Positions 1 through 9,801 of a stretch of 64,000 nt of DNA are shown here, one piece after another (the stretch's first letter is position 1; every line of letters begins with the position of its first letter). A program made the position numbers and the translations under genes. Source of the stretch: Streptomyces phaeoluteigriseus. Its GTDB lineage: Bacteria; Actinomycetota; Actinomycetes; Streptomycetales; Streptomycetaceae. The notes under the pieces are model-generated. The model was not told where the DNA came from. It worked only from the letters and a program-made list of their open reading frames with translations, and searched no databases. Location of the stretch: the NCBI RefSeq assembly GCF_001896135.2, contig NZ_MPOH02000001.1:26272-90271 (forward strand), written 5' to 3'.

Positions 1-856
1 CGCGGGCGGCGGTGGGTTCAGCCGACTTCCGCGCACAGTGGCCGCAGACGCCGCCCAGTACTGTGACGCGCGGGTCCCCGATCGGCGCAGCCCGGAGAAC
101 GGGGCCGGCGCGGTCGGCCCGGGGCGTGTTCTTTCCTGCTGCGCGCCGGGCTGCAGGGCGGTGCACCAGTCATCCCCGAGTCGGCTGCGGGTTTGCGCTG
201 GTGGGAGCGGCTTGCCAGTCAGCTACTGGTTCCCACCGTGCGGCCTCGGCGGTGGGGCCGACGAACTGTAGGGCTCGGAGCATTACGCCAACGGCCCGGC
301 CCTGAAGGCGGCTGCTCTTACAGTGCGCGGCGCAGCAGCAGAACGAGCCGCGGCACGCAGCGGCGTGGATGCCCGACGCACCGGCACGACTGCCCGCAGC
401 TCACCAGCTCACCAGCTCACCAGCTCACCAGCTCAGTGTGCAACTCCACCTCGTCCGGGTTGCCCGGTTAGTACGCGGCGCGGCAGTTCCGGCAGGCAAC
501 CCACCCAGGTGAGAGATCTTCGGCGCATCGCGTCGGGGCGGTCAACAGGGCCCCGCCCCGCACGACGGCAGCGGCGACAAACGCGCCGCGCCGGCCCGGA
601 TTCGCGGCCGCCGTGCAGCGCGTCCCACACCATGGTGGCCCCGACCGGCGCCACCGTCGCGTACAGCCGGAACGTGTCGGGTACAAGGGACGCACACCCC
701 ACGCTCCCCGGCCTCTATCGGGGCCTGTCACGGTAGGCGCGGGCCCGCGAAGCTGATGAGTCCACCGTCTGATGGCATCGCGCCGAGGTACGACTGCTGC
801 AGGGGTCCCGCTTCCTTCCGCGGTCGCGTAGCGGCCGTTCCCCGGGCGTGCTCGAT
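1..856. other. no recognisable gene
   Basis: Open frames exist on both strands, as expected at this GC content, but none gives a protein with recognisable motifs, a sensible ribosome binding site or streptomycete-like composition (the translations are Arg/Pro/Ser rich). A short 8-bp tandem repeat lies near 398-435. The stretch is best read as intergenic or degraded sequence upstream of the hydrolase gene. Confidence 0.5.
398..435. repeat. 8-bp tandem repeat (AGCTCACC)
   Basis: Four perfect head-to-tail copies of AGCTCACC followed by a partial fifth copy. It lies in sequence without a recognisable gene. Similar short repeats with unrelated units recur in several other spacers of this window. 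Confidence 0.85.
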
Positions 857-934
857 TGCGACTCCGGTTGCACTGGCGAGACGCCCGATGCGACTCCGGT
901 CGCACAAGGGACATGCCTCGGATGCGACTCCGGT
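857..934. repeat. three direct repeats upstream of hydrolase
   Basis: TGCGACTCCGGT occurs three times, at 857-868, 889-900 and 923-934, spaced 32 and 34 bp apart (about three helical turns). The array ends about 60 bp before the likely start of the hydrolase gene. The regular spacing suggests a binding array for a regulator, but no protein is known from this sequence. Confidence 0.7.
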
Positions 935-995
935 TGGATGCGGTGGCGACCCTGGATCGATGTGGCATCGTGTGCCCCGCCCCGAGGATGGCCGG

Positions 996-2450
996 GTGAC
1001 CGAGATCATCGCGGGGCTGTACATGTCCCCTCTGGAATTTCTTGCCTTGCTAGGCGCCGTCGCCGTGGTGGTGGCACGCTGGCTCCCCCTCGCTGCCCGC
1101 CCACGCGTCACGGTCGCGGCGGGGGCAGTTCTCGCGCTGTCCGTGATCGTGCTGAGTGCGGTGGGTATCCGCTGGCAGATGTTGCCGGTACTGGCAGGCG
1201 CTGCCGTCGCGTTGCCGTTCGCCCTCTCTCCCCTGTTGCGACGCCGTGCAGGCCGACCGGCGTGGCGGGCCCGATGGTGGCTGGCGTTGCCGGGGTCGGC
1301 GGTCTGCGTCGGTCTGATTGCCATGGGTCCGGTGGCTGCCTGGGCCTTTCCCGTACCCGTGTTCCCCGAGCCGTCGGGCCGTTTCGCGGTCGGCACCCAC
1401 GTGGTGCAGTGGACCGACCCACGCCGCCCCGAGAGCTTCACCGCCGATCCGCACGACCGGCGCACGGTCGTGGTCCAACTCTGGTATCCCGCGCAGAAGA
1501 GCCCCGCAGGCACGCAGCGGGCCCAGTACCTCGGACGCACGGAGCACGAGGCGCGCACCGTTTCCGATGCCCTCGCCCGCGAGGCTGGCTTGCCTGGCTT
1601 CCTGATCGACGGCGTTCCGCGTGCCCGTACCCATTCGGTCTTCAACGCCCCGGTGGCCGGTGGGGGCGAACGGTTCCCGGTCGTGCTGTTCTCTCCCGGG
1701 TCGGGCGGCGTGCGTACTCAGAACACCGCGTGGGCGGAGGAACTGGCCAGCCACGGCTATGTGGTTGCCGCCCTCGACCACCCGTACGACTCCGCCGCCG
1801 TCGTCCTCGCCGACGGCCGAACGGTTCAAGCCACGATCGCCTCCACCGGAGACCGGGGCAAGGACGGCAAGCTGGCGATCGGCTGGACGGCTGTTCGGGC
1901 CGCCGACCTCAGGTTCGTCCTCAACCAGCTGGAGCGTGTGGGCCGAGGTGAACTTGCCGGCCCGCTGACCGGACGCCTGGACACCAGTCGGGTCGCGGTC
2001 ACGGGCCACTCCATGGGCGGTGCCGCCGCTCTGCAGGCAGCCCGCCAGGACCGCAGGTTCGACGCCGTCATCGATCTGGACGGCTACCCCCACGGCCCCA
2101 CCTCCCCCTCCCTCCACCAGCCGACGCTCGCGCTCACCCAGGCCATCACCCCCGGAACCGACCCGGGTTACATACCCCGCCTCACCAAGGCCCTCGAGCT
2201 CAGTACCGCGACGAGCTACCGGCTCACCATCCCCGGCGCCGCACACCTCAGCTTCATGGACGGCCCCCTGTACCTGCCGCCTACGCCCTCGATAGTCGGT
2301 TCCCTCGGCCGCACCGAGAGCCCGCACGTCGTCGCCGCGACCACTCTCGCCTTCCTGGACACCACCCTGCGGCACAAACCCGGTGACCTGGCCGACGCCC
2401 TGTCGGCCTATGGCGACCTCAGCGTCCACCACGCGGCCAACAGCCGCTGA
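996..2450 (+). CDS. membrane-anchored alpha/beta hydrolase (acetylhydrolase-like)
   Basis: A 484-residue protein from GTG 996, chosen because GAGG lies 8 bp upstream; ATG 1023 is an alternative. The first 110 residues hold three to four hydrophobic segments, so the enzyme is probably anchored in the membrane with the catalytic domain in the C-terminal two thirds. The nucleophile elbow GHSMGG puts the catalytic Ser near residue 339, followed by an Asp in DLDGYP and a His in AAHLSF, the usual triad order. The pattern resembles platelet-activating-factor acetylhydrolase/dienelactone-type hydrolases of streptomycetes. The substrate is unknown. Three direct repeats lie just upstream, and no obvious operon partner follows. 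Confidence 0.85.
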   Translation: MTEIIAGLYMSPLEFLALLGAVAVVVARWLPLAARPRVTVAAGAVLALSVIVLSAVGIRWQMLPVLAGAAVALPFALSPLLRRRAGRPAWRARWWLALPGSAVCVGLIAMGPVAAWAFPVPVFPEPSGRFAVGTHVVQWTDPRRPESFTADPHDRRTVVVQLWYPAQKSPAGTQRAQYLGRTEHEARTVSDALAREAGLPGFLIDGVPRARTHSVFNAPVAGGGERFPVVLFSPGSGGVRTQNTAWAEELASHGYVVAALDHPYDSAAVVLADGRTVQATIASTGDRGKDGKLAIGWTAVRAADLRFVLNQLERVGRGELAGPLTGRLDTSRVAVTGHSMGGAAALQAARQDRRFDAVIDLDGYPHGPTSPSLHQPTLALTQAITPGTDPGYIPRLTKALELSTATSYRLTIPGAAHLSFMDGPLYLPPTPSIVGSLGRTESPHVVAATTLAFLDTTLRHKPGDLADALSAYGDLSVHHAANSR

Positions 2451-2454
2451 TCAG

Positions 2455-2540
2455 CTGTGGAGCAGCTCGGCGTCGGCGTGGAGAACCGCCGGTCGTGGTG
2501 GCCGACGCCGCCTATGGCGCCGACGCACAGTCTTCTGCGG
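2455..2540 (+). pseudogene. possible transposase fragment
   Basis: A short reading frame encodes VVADAAYGADAQ, which resembles the DDE-region motif VVADAGYG of IS701/IS4-type transposases. There is no start, no remaining transposase body and no terminal repeats. The identification rests on about a dozen residues and is tentative. Confidence 0.3.
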
Positions 2541-2561
2541 CTGGGGAGCCCGGCCAGTGAC

Positions 2562-3278
2562 TCAGTCACCGGCTTCCCCTCTGCCACTCGGTGAGCCACT
2601 CACGGAGGGAGAGGCGCTGACGCCGCCAGAAGGGCTGGCGGAGGGCGTCGCGGATGGGGTCGCCGTCCGCGAGGGCGAGGTGGGGCGGCTGCTGGAGGTT
2701 CGGGGGGTAGGTTTCGCCTTCCCTGGTGGCGGCGTACTGGTGGTGGCGACGGGGGGCCGAGAGACCGGTGACTTGCTGCGAGTCGCCGTCGGCAGGGGAC
2801 GTCGGATCCCGCCACCGTCCAGGTCCCGGACGCCTTTTCGGGCCGGGTGCGTGGTCACACGCTCCGGTGAAGCCGGTGCAGCCGGTGAATCGGTGACGCG
2901 GCCCCCTGGATCCTCGAGGGATGGCGGTGCCGGGATCGAGGCTGCTCGTGGGGCTGTCGGCTGGGAAAGCACCCAGGCGGTGGCCAGGCCTCCGAGGAGG
3001 GTGAAGGCTGCTGCGGCAAGAGACCGGACTGCATACTTTCTCAGCCGCGCCGGACGGTCGTCTGCCGGCAGGTCCTGCGAGGGCGTCGGTGATCCGGGAA
3101 GTGGGGACCCGGAGGAGTTCGGCCCCCCGCCGAAGCGGGCCTCCGGCATCGCGGCGTCGACGTCCGGAGTACCGTCTCTCCGATCGCTCGACTGTGCCAC
3201 GTCAGGGTCGTATGCCCCACACTCCGGGCAGGTTACGGCGCCGTTGAGCGTGCGGTTGCACGGGATGCAGTAGTCCAT
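2562..3278 (-). CDS. SCO2400-like zinc-ribbon membrane protein
   Basis: A 238-residue protein beginning MDYCIPCNRTLNG with a CxxC pair followed by CPEC, giving a four-Cys zinc ribbon in the first 25 residues. This N-terminus is characteristic of the SCO2400 family of streptomycetes, whose function is unknown. A polar linker, one transmembrane segment near residues 88-106 and a long Ser/Thr/Pro-rich tail follow, so the ribbon should face the cytoplasm and the tail the outside. The palindrome GTGACTCAGTCAC spans the stop codon and could help termination. Confidence 0.8.
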   Translation of the reverse strand: MDYCIPCNRTLNGAVTCPECGAYDPDVAQSSDRRDGTPDVDAAMPEARFGGGPNSSGSPLPGSPTPSQDLPADDRPARLRKYAVRSLAAAAFTLLGGLATAWVLSQPTAPRAASIPAPPSLEDPGGRVTDSPAAPASPERVTTHPARKGVRDLDGGGIRRPLPTATRSKSPVSRPPVATTSTPPPGKAKPTPRTSSSRPTSPSRTATPSATPSASPSGGVSASPSVSGSPSGRGEAGD

Positions 3279-3339
3279 GAAGCGACCGATCTCAGTCCTT
3301 GAGTCGACGGGAGAGAAATGCCCCCAAGCCGGGCAGCAA

Positions 3340-3390
3340 TCAGCGTCGGGGAGACGCCCACTTGGTTCGTTTCGGACCGATCTTCAGCAT
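3340..3390 (-). CDS. candidate 16-residue peptide ORF
   Basis: An ATG with a strong ribosome binding site (AGGGAGG, 7 bp spacing) opens a 16-codon frame encoding MLKIGPKRTKWASPRR, strongly basic with one Trp. It precedes the SCO2400-like gene on the same strand by about 60 bp. It could be a leader peptide or a small protein. Nothing else supports translation and I do not recognise a family. Confidence 0.3.
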   Translation of the reverse strand: MLKIGPKRTKWASPRR

Positions 3391-3919
3391 GTGTGAACCT
3401 CCCTTCCTTACCGGGCTGCAGGCGGGTCACCGGTTACTGGGGTCAACGGGACGGATCGAATGAGTGCTCAGCCGCCATCTCAAAAGTGGGGTAGGTAACT
3501 CCGTCCGGAGAATCGTTGGTGCCCGGGACGGCGCGGCGGCCTCCGCGTACGAGCCGACGGTTGCGGCTCGATCCGGGCCGGTTCCACGGACAAGATCGCT
3601 ACCCAAGGACGATCCCGATCGAGGAACACGGCAACCCGCCCTACGACTGGCCAGGTACGCGCCGCAATGGCCACGACGACGGCGTGTTCCGGGCGGCCGG
3701 ACCACTGCCGGTCTTTGAATGAGGTGTGGGTTACATACCGGCCGCGGGATGAGGACGAAGCGCGCCGCCTACGTATCTCCCTCCGAGACAGGAAAGTAGG
3801 GGAACCCGCCACCAAGGCGCCCTGTGCGGAGGTCCTCGTCACCGTCCGACCCGTGGCACCTGACCGCCGCCGACGAAACACATGGCCTGTCAGGAACAAG
3901 ACAAGCTGAGGAGGAACCG
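3391..3919. other. no recognisable gene
   Basis: Several overlapping frames cross this stretch but none has motifs, a convincing start or normal codon usage. It should contain the promoter of the peptidoglycan-binding-domain gene that starts at 3920 and that of the opposing SCO2400-like gene. Confidence 0.45.
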
Positions 3920-5071
3920 GTGGGTCACCACGACGCCAACCCTGAGCGGACTCCCGCCGCAGATCCTGACATCGCGCACGAGATCAGGGACTCCTTCCAA
4001 GCCGTGCTGGACGCTTTGGATGCCGCACGCGCCGACCTCCTGCGCGAAGAGCAGCAGGAACACGCCGAGGGCCCGTCCCCGTCCCAGAGCCGTCACGGTC
4101 CCCCGACCGGGGATGACCGCCTTCCACACCCGTCCCCGTCCCCGTCCTCGACCCCGGCTTCCTCCGCATCCCGCCGGGCACTGCCGGTCAGACGTGTGTC
4201 GTCAGGCACGCAACCAGAACGTCCCGGGCCCCACCGGTCAACTGCCGCTGAGTCGCTGCCTACCGGCGGCCCGCGCCAGGCCAACGCCCCGCAGGCTGTC
4301 GTGGTGGATGCACCGGGGTTGCCCAGAGGGCTGGAGGCCGTCCCGCCGCCGTCGGTGGGAAGGCCGCCGACGGCCAGGGGACCGGGCCCGGAAGCTGTCG
4401 CACCGACCGTGGCCTTTCCAGCTCCGGCTCCCTGGCAGGAGAGCGGGCAGAGCAGGAGCCCCCGGGCGGGCACCGCTTGGTCGGACTCCCCCCCTTGTCC
4501 GGCCGTCCCGCCCGACCAGCTCGCCACCGCGCCCATCAAGGGGTCTGTGCCGCCTGTCCGCGCACACGGAAGAAGGACCAGCGGCAGGCGGCGGCGAGCC
4601 ACCAGCAGCAGGAACCTGCGCGTCACCGGAATCTTCGGGCTGGGCGCGGCCAGCGGGTTGATCCTCGCCTCCTGGCTGCTGATCGACCACAACGCCGAGC
4701 CCGCGACCTCCTCTTCGCCTCCCGGGCACCTGGAAACCCCACTGCCGGTGACTCCCGCGCCACGGGCCCCCTCTCCCCGGACTCCAGGGCAGACGAACCC
4801 CTCGCAGCCCGGCACACCGGACCCGCCACTCCCCGAAATCCCGGGCACGGGCGTCCTACGCCAAGGCGACAGCGGCCATGGGGTCTACGAGTTGCAGGTA
4901 CGTCTTCTGCAGATACCGGACATCTACGACGGTGGCCCGATCAATGGCCGCTACGACACCGGGGTCCGAGCGGCAGTGACCCTGTTTCAGAAGCGCTACG
5001 GCATCCGCGGCGATGAGAGCGGGGTCTACGGCGACAACACACGTCTCGCCCTCATGCTGCGGACCAAATAA
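3920..5071 (+). CDS. membrane protein with C-terminal peptidoglycan-binding domain
   Basis: A 383-residue protein from GTG 3920, which has AGGAGG five bases upstream. The N-terminal part is charged, then Pro/Ser/Gly-rich and probably disordered. A single transmembrane segment (IFGLGAASGLILASWLLI) lies near residues 235-255, followed by another Pro-rich linker and a C-terminal domain of about 70 residues starting LRQGDSGHGVYELQ and containing FQKRYGI, the signature of PG_binding_1 domains. The extracellular tail therefore likely binds cell-wall peptidoglycan. No enzymatic domain is visible, so it may act as a wall tether or regulator. Confidence 0.8.
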   Translation: MGHHDANPERTPAADPDIAHEIRDSFQAVLDALDAARADLLREEQQEHAEGPSPSQSRHGPPTGDDRLPHPSPSPSSTPASSASRRALPVRRVSSGTQPERPGPHRSTAAESLPTGGPRQANAPQAVVVDAPGLPRGLEAVPPPSVGRPPTARGPGPEAVAPTVAFPAPAPWQESGQSRSPRAGTAWSDSPPCPAVPPDQLATAPIKGSVPPVRAHGRRTSGRRRRATSSRNLRVTGIFGLGAASGLILASWLLIDHNAEPATSSSPPGHLETPLPVTPAPRAPSPRTPGQTNPSQPGTPDPPLPEIPGTGVLRQGDSGHGVYELQVRLLQIPDIYDGGPINGRYDTGVRAAVTLFQKRYGIRGDESGVYGDNTRLALMLRTK

Positions 5072-5108
5072 GGGGCAGCGGAAGGTCGGGGCCCGGGGAT
5101 ACGGCCCG

Positions 5109-6898
5109 TTACGTCAGGCTCGACGGGACGATGCCGTAGCGGCGCATCTTGCGGTACATCGTGGCGCGGGAGATCCCGAGGTCCTGCGCGGTGCGCTGGA
5201 CGTTGGAGTTGCGGTCAACCAACCCACGCAGAATGGCGTCACGTTCCAGCGCCTCGATGGTGGTGAGGACCTTGTTCGACGACACTCGGCATTCCGGCGG
5301 CAGGTCCTCCATGTGGATCATCCGGCCCGAAGGCCGCGCGCCAGGCCCCGGATCACCAACTCCAGCTGCCGGACGTTCTCCGGCCAGGGGCATCGCTGCA
5401 GCATGGTCAGCGCATCCGGGGAGAACCCGCTCTCGCCGCTCGGCCGGTACTTGCGCAGGAAGAAGCGCGCCAACTGCTCGATGTCTCCATAGCGATGACG
5501 CAGGGGAGGCACCTCCACCGAGGCGCCACAGCGCTGGTCGAGCTGGTCGTCGGCGCCGACCTGCGACGGCTGGCTGGTCATGACCAAGTGCCCGGGCGCG
5601 TTGCCCTCCAGCCGTACCAGCAGGTTCGTCAGCCGCTGCCGCAGCTGGTCGCCCAGCAGGTGGACATCGCTCAGGACGAGCACGTTGGACGCCACGGCGA
5701 GCAGCTCTCCGATGTCGTGCAGCCAGCGCTCGGTGACGGCCGGTGCATCCGACAGCGGCGCTTGCCTCAGCTCCAGCCGACGTCCGGCGCCGTGGGCCCG
5801 GTGCAGGGCCTCGACCAGCGTTCTCTTGCCGACGCCGGCTTCACCCAGGAGATGGAGCCATGTCCCGGCGACGAACGCTGTTTCGCTGTCGGCGACCGCG
5901 CGCAGCCAGTGCGGGGACGAGCCCACCAGTCCCAGGTCGTAGCGGGCGGGCGCGGCGGAAGCCGCAGGTGTGGGCTGGGGCCGTCCGATCAGCCGGACCC
6001 GGAAGACGGCGCCCGCGTCGCTGTCCTCGCGCCGGCAGCGACTGACCCTGAGTTCGGCGACCCGTCCCGAGGGCAGGGCGATGCTACGGATCCCCTCCAG
6101 CCGGGGGTGGTCGGCGATCTCGCGGGCATGGTCGAGCAGCGCATAGTGATCCGGTCCGGTCACGGCGGCGCTGAGCTGCTCGTTCATCATGACGACATCG
6201 CGGTTGAGGGCCAGCACGGGTCCCGGGCGCGCCGAGGAGCACGCCTCCATGTAGTCCTGGAAAAGAGCCCGCTCGCGCCGCGAGGTGATCGCCGCGATCT
6301 CGGCCTCGATCTGGGCCGCGACCGACCGGGCGAAAGCCATCAGCATGCCGTCGGAGCCCTGACGGATGGTGGTCAGGTTGAAGGCTCCCAGCAGGGTGCG
6401 CCGGGTGGGATGCAGGATCGGCACGGCCGCGCAGCGGAAGTCCCGCAGCGCCTCGACGTAGTGGTCCATTCCGGCGATCATGACCGGTCGGCCGCTGGCC
6501 AGCGCGGTCCCGATGCCGTTGGTGCCCACGTAGCGCTCGGCGAACACATGGCCCGGTGCCAGGTGCACGCGGTTGAGGTTCGTCGTCAGCCCCTCGTGGG
6601 AGACCTTGCGAGAGAGGACCACACCGTTGCGGTCCGTGATCATCGTGGAGACGGGGTCGTCGGCGAGCTGCTCGTGCAGTCTGTCCAGGATCGGCAGCGC
6701 CGCCCTGGCGAGGTGGCTGTCCAGATTGGGGTTGTCCAGGTACGGAGCGTCGAGGCTGCCCGGCTTCACGTCGTATTCCATCGAGCGATGCCATGAGGCC
6801 ACCACGAGCGGTCGGGCGCTTGGATCCTTGGTGACTTCCAGGTAGAGCTCTTTGGCTGCTCTCAGTGAGCTTCCGGGTTGTTGGCGGGGCATTAACAC
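5109..6898 (-). pseudogene. AcoR-like GAF/AAA/Fis activator, frameshifted
   Basis: The main frame (5318-6898, 526 residues) has an N-terminal GAF sensor region, a central AAA-like domain with a Walker A (GEAGVGKRT) and the ENVRQLE motif. It stops just before the DNA-binding tail. A second frame ending at 5109 supplies the missing continuation: RMIHMEDLPPEC, then a Fis-type helix-turn-helix (ILRGLVDRN...ISRATMYRKMRRYG). One lost base, or a lost four-base GGCC unit, in the GC-rich run near 5330 explains the break, so it may be a sequencing error. The GAFTGA loop needed to contact sigma-54 is absent, as expected in an organism without RpoN. It is divergent from the dehydrogenase/ABC operon, which it probably activates. 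Confidence 0.75.
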
Positions 6899-6979
6899 TC
6901 CCGTACTGCGCGCGTCACAATCCCTCGGTGCAGTGATTGGACCAGTTCGAACGCGTGGCGCCTACGGCGTGTATCACAT

Positions 6980-7009
6980 TGAGACATTCGCGGACGGATT
7001 CTGAGACAT
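6980..7009. promoter_or_regulatory. direct repeat TGAGACAT, candidate activator site
   Basis: TGAGACAT occurs at 6980-6987 and again at 7002-7009, exactly 22 bp apart (two helical turns), in the intergenic region between the AcoR-like activator and the alcohol dehydrogenase. The palindrome GTTCGAAC lies nearby at 6945-6952. The placement fits an upstream activation site for the divergent regulator. This is inferred from position and repetition only. Confidence 0.5.
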
Positions 7010-7074
7010 CGACCTGCGAGCGGCTGCCTGTGTAATCGGCGCACCACCCACCCGCCGACTCGCAGGGAGCCGCT

Positions 7075-8100
7075 ATGAAAGCCGTGCAGGTCATCGAGTA
7101 CGACGAGCCGCCCGTGCTCGTGGACGTACCGGACCCCCACATCACCGGTCCGCTGGATGTGATCGTGAAGATCGGGGGCGCCGGAGTCTGCCGGACCGAT
7201 CTGCACATCCTCGAAGGACAGTGGAAGGAGAAGAGCGGGGTCGCCCTTCCCTACACGATCGGTCACGAGAACGCCGGCTGGGTCGCGGAGGTCGGGCAGG
7301 CCGTCACCAACGTCAAGGTCGGTGACCCGGTCATCCTGCACCCGCTGGTGACCTGCGGTCTGTGCCGCGCCTGCCGGGCCGGCGACGACGTGCACTGCAT
7401 GAACTCGGCCTTCCCCGGCATCGACGCCGACGGCGGCTACGCCGAGTACCTCAAGACCAGCGCCCGCTCCGTCGTGCCCCTCGCCCCGTCCCTGGAGCCG
7501 GCCTCGGTGGCGGCCCTGGCCGACGCCGGACTCACCGCGTACCACGCCGTCGCCAAGGCGACCCGGGTGCTGCGGCCCGGCGACAAGGCCGTGGTCATCG
7601 GCGCCGGCGGACTCGGACACATCGGAATTCAGGTGCTGCGGGCCCTGTCGCCGGTGGAGATGATCGTCATCGACCGCAGTCCGGAGGCCCTGGCCCTGGC
7701 CGAAAAACTGGGCGCCGACCACACCCTCGTCGCGGACGGAAGCGAAGTCGAGCGCGTACGGGACCTCACCGGCGGTCACGGGGCGGAGACCGTCCTGGAC
7801 TTCGTCGGCGAGGGTGGCGCTGTCGAGACGGGCGTGGCCTGTCTGCGCCGCAACGGCAACTACTACGTCATCGGCTACGGCGGCCACCTCCACGTGCCGA
7901 CGATCGACGTCATCTCCACGGAGATCAACTTCATCGGCAACCTCGTGGGGTCCTACAACGACCTCTCCGAGCTGATGGTCCTGGCGGCCCAGGACAAGGT
8001 CACCCTGCACACCCGGCGGTACCCGCTCGCCTCCTTCCGCCAGGCCCTCGACGACCTGGACACCGGGGCCGTACGCGGCCGAGCGATCTTGATCCCCTGA
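7075..8100 (+). CDS. zinc-dependent NAD alcohol dehydrogenase
   Basis: A 341-residue medium-chain dehydrogenase with AGGGAG upstream of its ATG. Catalytic zinc ligands are visible as Cys39 and the GHEN motif (His64, Glu65). The structural zinc loop has Cys94, Cys97, Cys100 and Cys108. The Rossmann motif GAGGLG lies at 176-181, and Asp200 at the end of the second strand favours NAD over NADP. It is the first gene of an operon with a complete ABC importer, so it probably oxidises the imported alcohol or polyol to an aldehyde or ketone in the cytoplasm. The exact substrate cannot be read from sequence. Confidence 0.9.
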   Translation: MKAVQVIEYDEPPVLVDVPDPHITGPLDVIVKIGGAGVCRTDLHILEGQWKEKSGVALPYTIGHENAGWVAEVGQAVTNVKVGDPVILHPLVTCGLCRACRAGDDVHCMNSAFPGIDADGGYAEYLKTSARSVVPLAPSLEPASVAALADAGLTAYHAVAKATRVLRPGDKAVVIGAGGLGHIGIQVLRALSPVEMIVIDRSPEALALAEKLGADHTLVADGSEVERVRDLTGGHGAETVLDFVGEGGAVETGVACLRRNGNYYVIGYGGHLHVPTIDVISTEINFIGNLVGSYNDLSELMVLAAQDKVTLHTRRYPLASFRQALDDLDTGAVRGRAILIP

Positions 8101-8118
8101 CACCGCAGGAGAAGCCCC

Positions 8119-9720
8119 ATGCGCAGCAGACCGTACAGAGCCCTGGTCGCCGTAGCCGCCGTCGCGGCCCTGACCGCCACCGCGTGCACCGCCCAGAGCG
8201 AGGCACAGCACAAGCCCAAGGACAAGGCCGGGCTCTTCAAGCCCGGATCGGAGATCAGCTACAAGAAGTACGGCAAGGACTACCCGGCCACGAAGGTCAA
8301 GGACGTCCCCGGCCCCTGCAGCTACGACTCGATCAGCCGCAAGGACTACTCCGGGCAGACACTGAAGATCATCAGCCACGCCGTTCCCGTCATCGGCGAA
8401 CCGACCCAGCTGCACGCCAAGCAGTTCGAGGACATCACCGGCGGGAAGGTCGAGGTGGTCAACGTCCCCTTCGGTGAACTGCATCAGAAGATCCTCACGC
8501 CCCTCCAGGCGGGCCAGCCGGCGTACGACGTCATGTTCTACCCGTCCCTGTGGATCGGCGACATCGCCCCGTATCTGGCCCCGGTACCGAAGACGTACCT
8601 GGACAGCCCCGGCATGAAGGACGTCACCCCGGCCTACATGGACGTGGCGACCTGGAACGGGAAGGTCGTGCAGTACCCGGTGGACGGGGACCGCCACTAC
8701 CTCAAGGTCCGCACCGATGTGCTGGAGGACCCCGAGCGGCAGGCGCAGTACAGGAAGGCCACGGGCAAGGACCTTCAGGTCCCCAGGACGTGGGCCGAGT
8801 ACCAGGAGATGGCCGAGTTCTTCGGCGGCGAGGACCTCGACGGCGACGGCAAGGCCAACTACGGCAGTGCGGAGGTGACCAAGCGCGACGACCTGACCTT
8901 CTCCGCTTTCATCAGCCGGGCGGCGCCGTACGTGAAGAACCCGGACGTCAAGGGAGGCGTCTTCTTCGACGTCAAGACCATGACGCCGCTGATCAACACG
9001 CCGGGCTTCGTCCGCGCCCTGGACGACATGGTGAAGGCCAAGTCGACCTGGGCACCCGGCGGCGCCAACTTCGGCCTGGGAGACGAGATCTTCTCCTTCG
9101 GAGGCGGCCAGACGCTGATGTCCTACTCCTGGGACGACGCCTTCATCCAGGCCCAGCAGCCGGAGAGCAGGATCCGCAACAAGGTCCAGGCGGCGCCGCT
9201 GCCGGGCTCCGCGGAGGTCTACAACCGCACGACGAAGTCGTGGGACAGGAAGGCGAACCAGGCTCCGTACTTCACCTGGGGGTGGACCTCGGCGGTGGCC
9301 AAGGCCTCGCGTCACCAGCAGATGGCCTTCGACTACCTCTGCTTCTTCAGTAACGAGGCCAACGCCGCCCTGGACCTGACCATCGGCCGATTCGGTGTCA
9401 ACCCCTACCGCTATGCCCACTTCGACCCGGCGTTCTGGGAGCAGCAGGGCTGGGAGAAGGACGTCGCCGAGTCGTACGTCCGCACGCTCGCCGGCATGGA
9501 GAAGAGCACCAACCGCGTCTTCGACCTGCGCGTTCCCGGTGTCAACCAGTACATGTCCGCGCTGGCCAACGGTGTCGCCGCGGCTCTGGCGGGACAGAGC
9601 TCCCCCCAGCAGGCACTGGACGGCGTGGCCGAGGAGTGGTCCAAGATCACCGATCAGATCGGCAAGGACAAGGTCCAGAGCGCCTATCGCGACGTGGTCG
9701 CTCTTGAGGACAACTCCTGA
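8119..9720 (+). CDS. ABC transporter solute-binding lipoprotein
   Basis: A 533-residue secreted lipoprotein with a positively charged N-terminus, a hydrophobic stretch and a lipobox ending at Cys23 (TATAC). The body resembles family 1 extracellular binding proteins for sugars and polyols, with an unusual extra segment of about 70 residues before the first conserved strand (SGQTLKIISHAVPVIGEPTQ). AGGAG lies just upstream, 18 bp after the dehydrogenase stop. It should capture the substrate outside the membrane and deliver it to the two permeases. The overall gene set resembles glycerol-type importers with two ATPases (GlpSTPQV of rhizobia). Confidence 0.88.
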   Translation: MRSRPYRALVAVAAVAALTATACTAQSEAQHKPKDKAGLFKPGSEISYKKYGKDYPATKVKDVPGPCSYDSISRKDYSGQTLKIISHAVPVIGEPTQLHAKQFEDITGGKVEVVNVPFGELHQKILTPLQAGQPAYDVMFYPSLWIGDIAPYLAPVPKTYLDSPGMKDVTPAYMDVATWNGKVVQYPVDGDRHYLKVRTDVLEDPERQAQYRKATGKDLQVPRTWAEYQEMAEFFGGEDLDGDGKANYGSAEVTKRDDLTFSAFISRAAPYVKNPDVKGGVFFDVKTMTPLINTPGFVRALDDMVKAKSTWAPGGANFGLGDEIFSFGGGQTLMSYSWDDAFIQAQQPESRIRNKVQAAPLPGSAEVYNRTTKSWDRKANQAPYFTWGWTSAVAKASRHQQMAFDYLCFFSNEANAALDLTIGRFGVNPYRYAHFDPAFWEQQGWEKDVAESYVRTLAGMEKSTNRVFDLRVPGVNQYMSALANGVAAALAGQSSPQQALDGVAEEWSKITDQIGKDKVQSAYRDVVALEDNS

Positions 9721-9735
9721 TCCGACCGCAGGACG

Positions 9736-9773
9736 CCCCGGGTGGCCGGCCGGTCCGGTCCGGCCACCCGGGG
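9736..9773 (+). promoter_or_regulatory. intercistronic hairpin between binding protein and permease
   Basis: A perfect 14-bp stem (CCCCGGGTGGCCGG pairing with its complement) closes a 10-base GC-rich loop between the binding-protein stop and the first permease. No T-run follows. Such stem-loops commonly stabilise binding-protein mRNA or attenuate read-through, giving more binding protein than permease. Confidence 0.7.
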
Positions 9774-9801
9774 GCGCCCGCCCCCTTCCGCAAGGAGAAC
9801 C

